A DNA stretch of 64,000 nucleotides from Bacteroidales bacterium (GCA_016937855.1 JAFGVU010000101.1:18811-82810), one strand, 5' to 3'; positions 40,339-51,153 are shown, numbered from the stretch's first letter. A program made the numbers and translations. The notes: generated by a model from the letters alone, not told the origin.

Positions 40339-41013
40339 ATGGATATGAAAAAAACAGTTTTATTTTTAGCTATAGTATTTATCAGTGTTTCTTTGTTTGC
40401 TCAAAAAATAGTTGTTCAGGAAACAAGTGCAAAATTTTACAAGGAAAACCGTAATGCGCTTTCGACAATTGTGTATTACACTGATGCCGGAAGTGTTGAG
40501 AAAGAATTTAAAGATTTGCTTAAATCATATAAAGGAAAAGTAAATACAAAAAAAGGGGTAATGTTTGGCGACGATTTGGTTATCAGTTCAATTAGTGATA
40601 ATACTGTTGATGTTTATGCAACATTTAAAGACACAAAAAATGGCGAAGTAGAAGTTCTTGTTGGGTTTGATCTTGGTGGTGCTTTTATCTCTTCGGCAAC
40701 TCACCCCGAACAATTTTCAAGAGCGAGCGAAATCATCAGAGATTTTTCTTTTAACATTACCGAACAAGCATTTGCTGTCATTGTGAAAGAAGAGGAAAAA
40801 AATCTTGAAAAATTTACTAAAGATTACGAAAAAGTGGTTTCTACAAAAGAAGGTCTTGAAAAAGATAACGAAGACTATAAAAAACAAATCGAATCAAACG
40901 AAAAAGAAATCGAAAAATTAAGTAAAGACATCGAAACACTTTCGGGCGAACTTAAAGAGAAACAAGACTCTTTTGAGAAGCTAAAGAAAGAAGGAACAAA
41001 GATTAGTAAATAA
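40339..41013 (+). CDS. Secreted/periplasmic protein with C-terminal coiled coil
   Basis: Signal peptide; long Glu/Lys heptad-like C-terminal region. Confidence 0.5.
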   Translation: MDMKKTVLFLAIVFISVSLFAQKIVVQETSAKFYKENRNALSTIVYYTDAGSVEKEFKDLLKSYKGKVNTKKGVMFGDDLVISSISDNTVDVYATFKDTKNGEVEVLVGFDLGGAFISSATHPEQFSRASEIIRDFSFNITEQAFAVIVKEEEKNLEKFTKDYEKVVSTKEGLEKDNEDYKKQIESNEKEIEKLSKDIETLSGELKEKQDSFEKLKKEGTKISK

Positions 41014-41028
41014 AAAAAGGAATAGGTA

Positions 41029-41141
41029 AATTTTCGAGAAACTCGAAAATTGAAAAGGTAAGCGCGCAGGACTCCCTTCAGGGATTTAGGGGCGCGTTGG
41101 AATAAAAAGAAGAGGTAAATTTTCGAGAAACTCGAAAATTT
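41029..41141. repeat. Composite palindromic element, second copy
   Basis: Hairpins AATTTTCGAGAAACTCGAAAATT at 41029-41051 and 41117-41141 around AAGCGCGCAGGACTCCCTTCAGGGATTTAGGGGCGCGTTGG. Confidence 0.88.
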
Positions 41142-41258
41142 TGGTTTAACGAATTGTTCAAGAAAAGGAAGTAGTTATAAATTTTTGTGAAAATCGAAAA
41201 GCTTGGTTTAACGAAAATTTTGTTTCTTAAAAATAAGGTTCTTACTTATAAACAAGAT

Positions 41259-41286
41259 TGCCGATAATTGTGTCGGCATTTTTTTT
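41259..41286 (+). terminator. Rho-independent terminator
   Basis: TGCCGA-TAATTGTG-TCGGCATTTTTTTT. Confidence 0.7.
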
Positions 41287-41349
41287 AAATAATCTTTTAT
41301 TTTTCTTGCCAATAATTCTATCTTTGGACAAAATTTAAAACATTACAAA

Positions 41350-42051
41350 ATGAAATTTGGAGTCATTATTTTTCCGGGATCAAATTGCGATCATGATATG
41401 GTTTATGCTTTACGAGATATTCTTCGTCAGGATGTGGTAGAATTGTGGCATAAGGACACTGATTTGCAAAATTGCGATGCGATTGCTGTACCAGGAGGTT
41501 TTTCTTATGGTGATTATTTACGCTCGGGTGCGATTGCTCGTTTTTCGCCAATTATGGAAAAAGTTATAGAATTTGCAAATAACGGAGGTTTTGTATTTGG
41601 CGTTTGTAATGGTTTTCAAATTTTATGCGAAGCCGGACTACTCCCAGGAGCTTTACTACACAACAACAATCAAAAATTTATTTGCAAAAATCAATATATA
41701 AAAGCCGAAAATGTTGATTCTGCAATGACAAAATTTGCATCAAAAGACAAATCACTAAAAATACCTATCGCTCATGGCGAAGGCAGATACTACGCTCCTG
41801 AAGAAACCCTCACCGAAATGGTTCAGAACGAACAAATTATCTGGAGATACTGTGACGAAAAAGGCGATTTATCGGAAAAAAACAACCCTAATGGTTCGGT
41901 TATGAATATTGCAGGTGTTTGCAATAAAGAAAAAAATGTTTTCGGAATGATGCCCCACCCCGAAAGAGCCGCCGACCCCGAATTACGTAATACCGACGGA
42001 ATAAGCATCCTAAAATCTATTATAGTTCATCTAAAGGAAAAAAATATATAA
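41350..42051 (+). CDS. purQ: Phosphoribosylformylglycinamidine synthase subunit PurQ
   Basis: GVIIFPGSNCDHDM, AVPGGFSYGDYLRSGAIARFSPIM, FGVCNGFQILCEAGLLPGAL. Confidence 0.95.
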   Translation: MKFGVIIFPGSNCDHDMVYALRDILRQDVVELWHKDTDLQNCDAIAVPGGFSYGDYLRSGAIARFSPIMEKVIEFANNGGFVFGVCNGFQILCEAGLLPGALLHNNNQKFICKNQYIKAENVDSAMTKFASKDKSLKIPIAHGEGRYYAPEETLTEMVQNEQIIWRYCDEKGDLSEKNNPNGSVMNIAGVCNKEKNVFGMMPHPERAADPELRNTDGISILKSIIVHLKEKNI

Positions 42052-42120
42052 GGTAAATTTTCGAGAAATTCGAAAAAATGAAAGAGGTAAGCGCACAGGT
42101 TTAGAGAAACTCGAAAATTT
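42051..42120. repeat. Decayed composite palindromic element after purQ
   Basis: AGGTAAATTTTCGAGAAATTCGAAAA..AGGTAAGCGCACAGG..AGAGAAACTCGAAAATTT. Confidence 0.75.
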
Positions 42121-42137
42121 GGATTTAACAAAATAAA

Positions 42138-42458
42138 ATGAGCAAAATCAAAACAGGAGCTAAAGCAGGCATTGCATTGTTGGTTGTTGGAATATTAACC
42201 GGAGTTCTCAATCATTTTGCACTCGAAATCTGGAATTATACGCTTAAATTACTTATCGCATTTCCAATATTTTTCTTCTGGGGTTTGAGCCTAATAATAT
42301 TTCCCGGACCGAAAATGTATCATCCTCTTAAAACAGAAGATATTAACGGGTTCTGGAGAAATTCACCACTGTTACATCGAATTGGATGGATTGTTGGCAT
42401 TGCAATTGGCGCTGCAGGAACAGTGTTAGCAATGTTTTATTACAATATTGAGCCCTGA
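42138..42458 (+). CDS. Small membrane protein
   Basis: Three predicted hydrophobic segments in 106 aa. Confidence 0.55.
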   Translation: MSKIKTGAKAGIALLVVGILTGVLNHFALEIWNYTLKLLIAFPIFFFWGLSLIIFPGPKMYHPLKTEDINGFWRNSPLLHRIGWIVGIAIGAAGTVLAMFYYNIEP

Positions 42459-42589
42459 TTATCAGACACTTACAAACACACAATGCGGGAAACCTGTTTT
42501 GAAAACACATGAGTTTAACTAAATCTAAATGAGTTTGCTCTGGCCAATAGAAATGAAAGGATTATCTACAAAAATTTTATCTTTGCAAA

Positions 42590-45500
42590 ATGAAAGATTT
42601 AGCAAGAGAAATTTTTGAAAAAAATCCAAATGCAAATTTGCTATTCGACAAACTTAAAAATTCAGGTGAGTCGGAAAACATATTAGTGCATGGTCTTGCA
42701 GGCTCTTCAAAAGCATTTTTGTTTTCATCATTATTTCTCCGCGAAAAACAACTCTCATGTGTTATTTTTCCAGATAAAGAGACCGCATCGTATTTTTTTG
42801 ACGATCTTGTAAATATTTTGGGCGATGAGTATGTTTTGTTTTTCCCAAGTGCCTATAAACGCTCAGTAGAGTATCTTAAAACCGATCGAACAAACATCAT
42901 TTTAAAAACCGAAGTTTTAAATAAACTGAGGACGGGTAAAAAACCATACATTATAGTAAGCTATCCCGGAGCAATCATCGAAAAAGTTGTTGATAATAAA
43001 GACTTAAAAAATAATACTCTTGAAATAAACATAGGCGAAAAACTATCTATGGAGTTTATTACTGACGTATTAAACGAGTATGGTTTTCGTCACGAAGAAT
43101 TTGTGTATGAGCCGGGAACATTTTCAATGCGTGGAAGCATAATTGATGTGTTTTCATTTAGTAACGAAGAGCCCTACCGAATCGACTTTTTTGGAGACGA
43201 GGTAGAAAGCATCCGAAGTTTTGACCCAAATACACAATTATCAAGAGACAGACATAAAAAAATATCAATTGTACCAAATATTCACGAGCATCTGGTTAAT
43301 GAACATAAAGTGTCATTTTTCGACTTTATCAATAAAAATTGTAAAATTTGGCTCGAACAACCGGAAATGATTATTGATAAGTTTCAAAAAACATGGGATG
43401 CCGCAAATATCAGATTTTCCGAAACCATTTCGCAGGATGAAGACGATGAGATTTGCATTGTAAATCCTGAATCCGGACTATTGTCTCCGGATGAGTTTAC
43501 CGATGAAATAAAAAAATTTCAAATAATTGAGTTGGCGCATCGCTCGCTATATAATTCTCAGCAGGAAATTGTGTTTGATATTGCTCCACAACCAGCCTTT
43601 AGTAAACAATTCGATTTACTCATTCAAAACTTAAAAGATAATCGTGAAAATTACTATAAGACCTACATTTTAAGTAATAATCAAAAACAAATACAAAGGC
43701 TGCGCGATATCTTTAGTGATAAGGACGAAGATGTAGAGTTTTTTCCTATTCTTCAAACTGTTCAAAATGGATTTATCGATAACACGAGCAGAATTTGTGT
43801 ATATACCGACCATCAGATATTTGAAAGATATCATCGTTTTAAGACAAAAAAGACTCCTACCAAGGAAGCTATAACTTTGCAAGAGTTAACCTCATTGCGT
43901 CCGGGCGATTATGTTGTGCACATAGACAATGGAGTGGGTAAGTTTGGCGGTTTGCAAAAAATCAATAACGATGGTCATGTGCAGGAAGTTGTTAGTATTA
44001 TTTATGATAACAACGACATATTATTTGTAAATATCCATTCATTACATCGAATTTCAAAATATCGCGACAAAGATGGCGAACCACCAAAAATTCATCGGCT
44101 AGGTTCGGGACACTGGAAAAGATTAAAAGAGCGAACAAAAAAGAATATTCAGGATATTGCACGCGATTTAATTGTTTTATACGCTCAAAGGCGCGATCAA
44201 AAAGGATATGCTTTTTCGCCGGATTCATATTTGCAGAATGAGTTAGAATCTTCATTTATGTATGAAGATACTCCCGATCAGGGAAAAACAAGCGATGCAA
44301 TAAAATCGGATATGGAGTCGGATATTCCAATGGACAGGCTGGTTTGTGGCGATGTTGGTTTTGGGAAAACTGAGCTGGCAATTCGTGCAGCATTTAAATC
44401 CGTTTGTGATAGTAAACAAGTTGCGGTTTTAGTCCCTACAACAATACTAGCTTTACAGCATTACCAGACATTTAGAGAACGATTAAACGGAATGCCTGTA
44501 AACGTTTCATATATCAGTAGATTAAAAACCAATAAAGAAATAAAGCAAACTCTCGATAAACTTAAGCAGGGAAAAGTCGATATTATAATTGGCACACATC
44601 GATTGATGAATAAAGATGTTGAGTTTAAAGATTTGGGTTTACTAATTATTGACGAAGAGCAGAAATTTGGTGTGGCGATGAAAGAAAGATTGCGCCAATT
44701 AAAAGTAAATGTGGATACTTTAACTTTAACAGCAACACCAATACCGCGAACTTTGCAATTTTCGTTGATGGGAGCACGCGACTTGTCAGTAATTAACACA
44801 CCTCCACCAAACCGTCAGCCAATTATTACCGAATTGCATTCCTTTAACAGCGATATCATCAGAGAAGCTATTTATTACGAGGTTGGACGTAACGGACAAG
44901 TATTTTTTGTCAACAATCGAATTCAAAACATTAATGAAATTGAAGCACTAATTAACAAAGTCTGTCCGGAAGTAAAAACTGTTGTTGCTCATGGTCAGAT
45001 GGAAGGAAATAAGCTCGAAAAAATAATTCTCGATTTTATGCGTGGTGATTACGATGTATTAATCAGTACATCGATAATTGAAAATGGTGTTGACATTCCA
45101 AATGCAAATACGATAATTATCAATAATGCCAATAATTTTGGATTAAGTGACCTGCACCAATTGCGTGGACGAGTTGGTCGTAGCAACAAAAAAGCCTTTT
45201 GCTTTCTGTTGGCGCCACCGCTAAATGTTTTAACTCCCGAAGCAAGACGCAGACTTAAAGCAATTGAGGAATTCAGCGATCTTGGAAGTGGTCTTAATAT
45301 CGCATTGCAAGACCTCGATATTAGGGGCGCAGGAAACATACTCGGAAGCGAACAATCGGGTTTTATTGCCGATATCGGATTCGAAACCTACAACAAAATC
45401 TTAAACGAAGCAATCGACGAACTAAAAGATGGAGAATTTAAATCGTTATTTGCTCAGGAATCAGAGCAAAAAGAAACAACTTCAGGCTACTCTCCTGCAA

Positions 45501-45967
45501 AAGATTGTCAGATTGATACCGACTTAACTATAATGTTTCCTGATTACTATATTTCCAGCACATCGGAAAGGATAAGATTATACAAAGAACTGGATGAGAT
45601 TAAATCGTACGAAGAGCTTGAGAAATTCCGCGAAATGATTATCGATAGATTTGGTGAAATCCCTTCCGAAGCCGAAAAGCTGTTTGACATAATAAAACTA
45701 AAGTGGGAAGCAATAAAACTTGGTTTCCAGAAAATCATAATAAAAAACAATGTCTTTATCGGATTCTTTCCGCTAAATCAGCAATCATCTTTCTATTCCT
45801 CTTCAATTTTTGCGAAAATTATTATGTATATCCAACAAAATCCCAAAAACATGATAATTAAAGAGCAGAAAGAAAAACTGACTCTCCGAATATCAAGTAT
45901 AAATTCGATTAACTCCCTTATGATTGTCTTGAAAGAAATTTCTGAGTTTGTTGGCGATCACACCTAA
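42590..45967 (+). CDS. mfd: Transcription-repair coupling factor
   Basis: LRPGDYVVHIDNGVGKFGGL, MDRLVCGDVGFGKTELAIRAAFKSV, DEEQKFGV, TATPIPRTLQFSLMGARDLSVI, QLRGRVGRS. Confidence 0.96.
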   Translation: MKDLAREIFEKNPNANLLFDKLKNSGESENILVHGLAGSSKAFLFSSLFLREKQLSCVIFPDKETASYFFDDLVNILGDEYVLFFPSAYKRSVEYLKTDRTNIILKTEVLNKLRTGKKPYIIVSYPGAIIEKVVDNKDLKNNTLEINIGEKLSMEFITDVLNEYGFRHEEFVYEPGTFSMRGSIIDVFSFSNEEPYRIDFFGDEVESIRSFDPNTQLSRDRHKKISIVPNIHEHLVNEHKVSFFDFINKNCKIWLEQPEMIIDKFQKTWDAANIRFSETISQDEDDEICIVNPESGLLSPDEFTDEIKKFQIIELAHRSLYNSQQEIVFDIAPQPAFSKQFDLLIQNLKDNRENYYKTYILSNNQKQIQRLRDIFSDKDEDVEFFPILQTVQNGFIDNTSRICVYTDHQIFERYHRFKTKKTPTKEAITLQELTSLRPGDYVVHIDNGVGKFGGLQKINNDGHVQEVVSIIYDNNDILFVNIHSLHRISKYRDKDGEPPKIHRLGSGHWKRLKERTKKNIQDIARDLIVLYAQRRDQKGYAFSPDSYLQNELESSFMYEDTPDQGKTSDAIKSDMESDIPMDRLVCGDVGFGKTELAIRAAFKSVCDSKQVAVLVPTTILALQHYQTFRERLNGMPVNVSYISRLKTNKEIKQTLDKLKQGKVDIIIGTHRLMNKDVEFKDLGLLIIDEEQKFGVAMKERLRQLKVNVDTLTLTATPIPRTLQFSLMGARDLSVINTPPPNRQPIITELHSFNSDIIREAIYYEVGRNGQVFFVNNRIQNINEIEALINKVCPEVKTVVAHGQMEGNKLEKIILDFMRGDYDVLISTSIIENGVDIPNANTIIINNANNFGLSDLHQLRGRVGRSNKKAFCFLLAPPLNVLTPEARRRLKAIEEFSDLGSGLNIALQDLDIRGAGNILGSEQSGFIADIGFETYNKILNEAIDELKDGEFKSLFAQESEQKETTSGYSPAKDCQIDTDLTIMFPDYYISSTSERIRLYKELDEIKSYEELEKFREMIIDRFGEIPSEAEKLFDIIKLKWEAIKLGFQKIIIKNNVFIGFFPLNQQSSFYSSSIFAKIIMYIQQNPKNMIIKEQKEKLTLRISSINSINSLMIVLKEISEFVGDHT

Positions 45968-46033
45968 ACTGCTCACAAGAATACATAGTGGAATGTTTTT
46001 GCTGATTTTGTCGAGTACAAGGTTCTGCAGCCC

Positions 46034-48487
46034 CTAGATAGGATCAACATCTATTTCGAATAATGTTGAGCTTAATTCTTTGTTGGATCTTATAGCAGCA
46101 ATTTGACTGAGAATTAGATTTTTGATCTTTACAGCCGAAATGTCTTTTTCGAATCGCAAATGAATATTTAAGATATAATAGTTTTTAATTCTATTAATTA
46201 ATGGTTCTTCGGGCCCTTTTACTCTTTGATGGAGCTTTTTTTTGAGTTCATTTGCCAAAAATCCGGCAGCAGAATATACTTTTTGTTTGTCTTTGTTTTT
46301 TAACTTGATAATGATAAAGCTCCAGCTTGGCGGATATCTAAATATAGTCCTTTCAGAGATTTGATTGTTGTACATCTCCAAATAATCATTGTCGAGAACC
46401 TGTTTTAGAATAGGGTGAGTTGGATTAAATGTTTGAATTATAACTTTACCTTGTTTGTTTCTTCTTCCGGCGCGTCCACTAACTTGAGCAAATAGTTGAT
46501 ACGCTCTTTCGAAGGCTCTAAAATCCGGAAAATTTAGCATGTTATCTGCGTTAAGTATTCCAACCAGACTAAGACGCTCAAAATCTAAACCTTTTGTAAT
46601 CATTTGAGTGCCAACAAGAATATCGGTATTGTAGTTAGCAAAATCTTTTAGTATTTTTTCGTAAGATTTATTAGATTTGGCTGCATCGAGATCCAGACGT
46701 GCTACCCGTGCATCAGGAAAGAACTCAATGATTTCGTCTTCGATACGTTCGGTTCCCAAACCTTTTGTTTTAAGATTTGTGCTGCCGCATGATTTGCAAA
46801 TATATAACATAGGGAAAGATTCGCCACAGTAATGACAGTTTAGAGAATTACCATATTTATGGTAGGTTAAACTTACATTGCAAGAATTGCAGTATGGAAC
46901 CCAACCACAATCTTTACATTCGAGGTATGGTGAATAGCCTCTACGATTTTGAAATAAAATTACTTGTTCCTTGTTTTGTAATGCTGTTCCAATTGAATTT
47001 ATAAGATCGGGATGGAAATGGTTTTTCATTATTTTTCGTCGATATCCATCTTTTATATCCACAATGTGGATTATTGGTAAAGCAACATCCCCATATCGAG
47101 TATTAAGCTCAACAAGTTTGTATTTGTCTTTTTTTGCATTATTGTACGATTCAATAGATGGAGTTGCAGATCCTAAAACTACAGCACAATTGTGAATTTT
47201 ACTCATAACAATTGCCACATCACGAGCATTATATCGCGGGTCTGGATTTTGCTGTTTATAGGAGCTTTCGTGCTCTTCGTCAACGATAATTATTCCGAGA
47301 TTTTTGAAAGGTAAGAACACCGATGATCGCACACCTAGAATAACATCAAACTCGTTGTTCAAAAGTTTTTGATAGATTTCGCTTCGACTATTTAGGGAGT
47401 ATTTACTATGAAAGACACCAATTTTATTTCCGAAATATCGTCTTAATCGCAAAATCATTTGTGTTGTTAGAGCTATCTCAGGTAACATATACAATGCTTG
47501 TTTGCCTTCTGCGACAATATCCTCGATTAACTTAATGTAAATCTCGGTTTTGCCACTGGATGTGACTCCATGCAACAAAATAGGTTTTTTATCGTCAATT
47601 CCTTTTTTAACCAAATTATAGGCATCTTGCTGAGCCTTACTAAGAACCGGGCTTGGAGTATATTCTACATCAAATTGCTCTATTCTGCTTATTTCTTGCT
47701 TTGTTGTGTTGATGAGTCCTTTTTTTGCCAGACTTACAATACTTGTTTTACTAACTGATAGGTTTTTTATAATGTCAGATTCTTCTATATTTATTTCATT
47801 CTCATCTTTATTTGAAAGGGACTCAATCAGGAAATCAAGTATGTCTTTTTGACGCGAGTTTTTACTGGTGATTTTTTCAAATTCTAGCAGGTTTTTCTCT
47901 ATAAATTCATATTTGAATCTGATAAAATTTTTGTACACAGGTTTGTATGATTTGTACACTTGCTGATTAATACTAATTAACCCTTTTTGGTGGAGATTTT
48001 GAAGTTGATGCATAGGATATTTTATTCCTGTACCCTCAGTTATTTTATTAATTTCGGCGACCTTTGCATTTTGAAGAAATTCTATAATTTTAATTTCAGA
48101 ATCGTTTAAAATATCTTCAGAATCAGAATTTTCGTTAAAATAGAAATTAGACTGACTTGATGGAATAAGAGCAGAAGGAATGGCTGCGTTTAGCACATCA
48201 CCCTTAGAGCAGCAATAATAATTTGATATCCATTCCCATAGTTCAAGTTGTTTTGATGTAACAAATGATGACTCATCTTGTAGGTCCTCGATAGGTTTTG
48301 CGTCAAAATTAGGTTTTTTGTTATGCAGTGATACAACAATACCCGTATATAGCTTTCTTTTACCGAAGTTAACAACAACTCTGGCGCCGACAGAAATATT
48401 TCCCTGCATGTTTTCCGGTATATAGTAAGTAAAAGTTTGATTCGGAGGAACAGGGAGTAATATTTCGGCGTACAAATATGTTGACAT
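46034..48487 (-). CDS. priA: Primosomal protein N' (replication restart helicase PriA)
   Basis: LLHGVTSSGKTEIYIKLI, VDEEHESSYKQ, zinc-binding CKDCGWVPYCNSCNVSLTYH..CHYCG, GTERIEDEI. Confidence 0.96.
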   Translation of the reverse strand: MSTYLYAEILLPVPPNQTFTYYIPENMQGNISVGARVVVNFGKRKLYTGIVVSLHNKKPNFDAKPIEDLQDESSFVTSKQLELWEWISNYYCCSKGDVLNAAIPSALIPSSQSNFYFNENSDSEDILNDSEIKIIEFLQNAKVAEINKITEGTGIKYPMHQLQNLHQKGLISINQQVYKSYKPVYKNFIRFKYEFIEKNLLEFEKITSKNSRQKDILDFLIESLSNKDENEINIEESDIIKNLSVSKTSIVSLAKKGLINTTKQEISRIEQFDVEYTPSPVLSKAQQDAYNLVKKGIDDKKPILLHGVTSSGKTEIYIKLIEDIVAEGKQALYMLPEIALTTQMILRLRRYFGNKIGVFHSKYSLNSRSEIYQKLLNNEFDVILGVRSSVFLPFKNLGIIIVDEEHESSYKQQNPDPRYNARDVAIVMSKIHNCAVVLGSATPSIESYNNAKKDKYKLVELNTRYGDVALPIIHIVDIKDGYRRKIMKNHFHPDLINSIGTALQNKEQVILFQNRRGYSPYLECKDCGWVPYCNSCNVSLTYHKYGNSLNCHYCGESFPMLYICKSCGSTNLKTKGLGTERIEDEIIEFFPDARVARLDLDAAKSNKSYEKILKDFANYNTDILVGTQMITKGLDFERLSLVGILNADNMLNFPDFRAFERAYQLFAQVSGRAGRRNKQGKVIIQTFNPTHPILKQVLDNDYLEMYNNQISERTIFRYPPSWSFIIIKLKNKDKQKVYSAAGFLANELKKKLHQRVKGPEEPLINRIKNYYILNIHLRFEKDISAVKIKNLILSQIAAIRSNKELSSTLFEIDVDPI

Positions 48488-48495
48488 TAATAAAA

Positions 48496-49476
48496 TTAAG
48501 AGTTTAAAATATCAACTATATTAAGCATTTTACGATCAATATCTTTATGATGTTTGATTGTTTGATTGAAAGGAACATGAGCTATTGTTCGGTTTATCAT
48601 ACCTACCATTATGCTACGCTGATCATCCAGAAGAGCCTCGACAGCAGCCACACCAAGTCTGCTTGCCAAATATCTATCATAAGCAGTTGGGCTTCCACCG
48701 CGTTGTATATGGCCTAATACGGTAACTTTCATGTCGAACTCTCCGCCGAATTTTTCCATTTCTTTTTTAATTCCAAATGCTCCCCCGGCATCATCACCTT
48801 CGGCAACAAGAATTATCGAGGAAGTTTTCTTTTTAGCCATATAATTAGTAAGGCGATTATGTAAATCTTTTAAATCGGTTTCGACTTCGGGAACTAAAAC
48901 AGCTTCGGCTCCACAGGCAATTCCGCTTCGTAATGCAATAAAACCAGCATCTCTGCCCATTACCTCGACAAAGAATATCCTTTCGTGCGATGCGGCGGTA
49001 TCTCTTATTTTGTCAACGGCTTCTATTACTGTATTAAGTGCAGTGTCAAAACCGATGGTCATATCTGTTCCGTATAAATCATTGTCAATTGTTCCAGGTA
49101 AACCAACAATCGGGAAATTATGCTCCTCAATAAAAATCCGGGCTCCTTTAAAAGTTCCATCTCCTCCAATAACTATCAGGGCATCACATTTATTCTTAAG
49201 AAGATTTTCGTAGGCTATTCGACGACCTTCTTCTGTTCTAAATTTTTCGCTTCGAGCAGTTTTTAATATTGTGCCGCCCCTCTGAATTATATTTCCAACA
49301 GTTTTGGAGCTCATCGGGATAAAATCGTTATTTATTAATCCTTCATAGCCTCGCAAAATTCCCATTACTTTTAAATTTTCTTGTAATGCTTTACGCACAA
49401 CTGCGCGAATGGCTGCATTCATGCCGGGAGAGTCGCCTCCGGAAGTTAAAACTGCTATTTTTTTTATTTTTGTCAT
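48496..49476 (-). CDS. pfkA: 6-phosphofructokinase
   Basis: KIAVLTSGGDSPGMNAAIRAVVR, VIGGDGTFKGA, GLPGTIDNDLYGTDMTIGFDTALNT. Confidence 0.96.
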   Translation of the reverse strand: MTKIKKIAVLTSGGDSPGMNAAIRAVVRKALQENLKVMGILRGYEGLINNDFIPMSSKTVGNIIQRGGTILKTARSEKFRTEEGRRIAYENLLKNKCDALIVIGGDGTFKGARIFIEEHNFPIVGLPGTIDNDLYGTDMTIGFDTALNTVIEAVDKIRDTAASHERIFFVEVMGRDAGFIALRSGIACGAEAVLVPEVETDLKDLHNRLTNYMAKKKTSSIILVAEGDDAGGAFGIKKEMEKFGGEFDMKVTVLGHIQRGGSPTAYDRYLASRLGVAAVEALLDDQRSIMVGMINRTIAHVPFNQTIKHHKDIDRKMLNIVDILNS

Positions 49477-49589
49477 AAAAATGTTTTTTTAATTTATTTT
49501 TTTATGTTTCTAGAAAATTCACCTTATTTTTCTCTTTACCCTGCTGTGTACGCTTATAAAAATAAAATGTTTTGTTTTGTAAATTAAAT

Positions 49590-50459
49590 TTATGTAAAAT
49601 TGTTTTGTATAGAGTCTCGAATTTCTTCCATAAGCCACAATGGGGTTGAGGTGGCACCGCTAATACCAACAGAATGTTTCCCAAAAAACCAATCCTTTTT
49701 TAGATCATCTGATGCTGTTACAAAAAAGCTTTGGTTATTTGAATCGCTACAAACTTTGAAAAGCATGCTTCCATTACTAGATTTTGGGTCACTCACAAAA
49801 ATAATCAAGTCGTGTTTTTTACAGAACTCTGTTAATCGGGGTATTCGGTTTTTAACACTTGGGCAAATCGTTTGAAATACAGTTATATTGTCAATATTTC
49901 CATAAATCGAAATTGATTTTTCTTTTAAATATGTTTCAATTTTACAATAATCTGCAAAATTTGATGTTGTTTGTGAAAATAAAAATACCGGTTGAGAAAT
50001 ATCTATTTTGTCGGCTTCATTTATACTGCTTATTACTATTGCTTTACCATTTGTTTGTCCTACAAGTCCGTTTACTTCAGCATGTCCTTTTTTCCCGAAT
50101 ATTACGATTTGGTTTTTTGAGTTTTCGAGATGTTTTTCTTTGATTTTTTTTTGTAGGTTTAATACAACTGGGCAAGTAGCATCAATTAATTCGACATTTT
50201 GATTCTTTGCAATTTTGTATGTTTCGGGGGGTTCACCATGTGCCCGAATAAGCATTTTTTTTGATCCTAATTCTTTTATCTGGGAATGATCGATCGTTTT
50301 CATTCCAAGTTTTTTTAATCTGTCCTCTTCTTTTGCATTATGCACAATCTGCCCTAGACAAAATATGGGTTGATTGTCTTTGCTAAGCGATTCGGCGGTT
50401 TTTATTGCTTTGGTTACACCAAAACAAAAACCTGCATATTTGTCAATTTCGATCTTCAT
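49590..50459 (-). CDS. ispH: 4-hydroxy-3-methylbut-2-enyl diphosphate reductase
   Basis: DKYAGFCFGVTKAIKTAE, IRAHGEPPETY, DATCPVVLNLQ, GISGATSTPLWLMEE. Confidence 0.95.
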   Translation of the reverse strand: MKIEIDKYAGFCFGVTKAIKTAESLSKDNQPIFCLGQIVHNAKEEDRLKKLGMKTIDHSQIKELGSKKMLIRAHGEPPETYKIAKNQNVELIDATCPVVLNLQKKIKEKHLENSKNQIVIFGKKGHAEVNGLVGQTNGKAIVISSINEADKIDISQPVFLFSQTTSNFADYCKIETYLKEKSISIYGNIDNITVFQTICPSVKNRIPRLTEFCKKHDLIIFVSDPKSSNGSMLFKVCSDSNNQSFFVTASDDLKKDWFFGKHSVGISGATSTPLWLMEEIRDSIQNNFT

Positions 50460-51153
50460 AAATAATTTTGTTTGCCAAATCTAGTGCAATTTTTAACTGT
50501 TGTTCGCGCGTTAGCGATGTATTATCAATTAAAATAGCATCACTAGCTTGTTTTAGAGGACTTGTTTTACGAGACTTGTCATAGTTGTCGCGTTGGATAA
50601 GATTCTGTTTAACAGTGTCAAAATCAACATCAACATTTTGTGATCTTAGCTCTTCGTATCTTCTTTGTGCCCTAATATTAACATCTGCTGTAATAAACAG
50701 TTTTAACTCAGCCTTTGGAAAAACTACGGTTCCAATATCACGACCATCCATTACAACTCCATTATCTACGCTAAGTTTTCGCTGCAATATCACCATCTGC
50801 TTTCTTACTTCCGGAACAGCACTAACCTGACTTACATAAGAAGAAACATCTATTTGACGAATTTGTTTTTCGACATTTTTATTGTTTAAGAATGTTATAG
50901 GATTAAATTCATGGTCTGGTTCAAAATGTATTATAATTTTTTGGAGTGAGTTAATCAAATTTTGCTGATAAAAATAATTGTTTCCAATGAATTTTTTTTC
51001 GATGGCAAAAAGAGTAACAGCTCTATACATGGCACCACTGTCGATATAAATGTATCCAAGTTCTCCTGCAAGCTGACGAGCTAATGTGCTTTTGCCACAA
51101 GAGGAGTAACCGTCAACTGCAATTTTTATTTTTTTTATTGCTTCTAATATCAT
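50443..51153 (-). CDS. cmk: Cytidylate kinase
   Basis: IAVDGYSSCGKSTLARQLAGELGYIYIDSGAMYRAVT, VMDGRDIGTVVFPKAELKLFITAD; internal ATG at 51153 preferred. Confidence 0.95.
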   Translation of the reverse strand: MILEAIKKIKIAVDGYSSCGKSTLARQLAGELGYIYIDSGAMYRAVTLFAIEKKFIGNNYFYQQNLINSLQKIIIHFEPDHEFNPITFLNNKNVEKQIRQIDVSSYVSQVSAVPEVRKQMVILQRKLSVDNGVVMDGRDIGTVVFPKAELKLFITADVNIRAQRRYEELRSQNVDVDFDTVKQNLIQRDNYDKSRKTSPLKQASDAILIDNTSLTREQQLKIALDLANKIIYEDRN

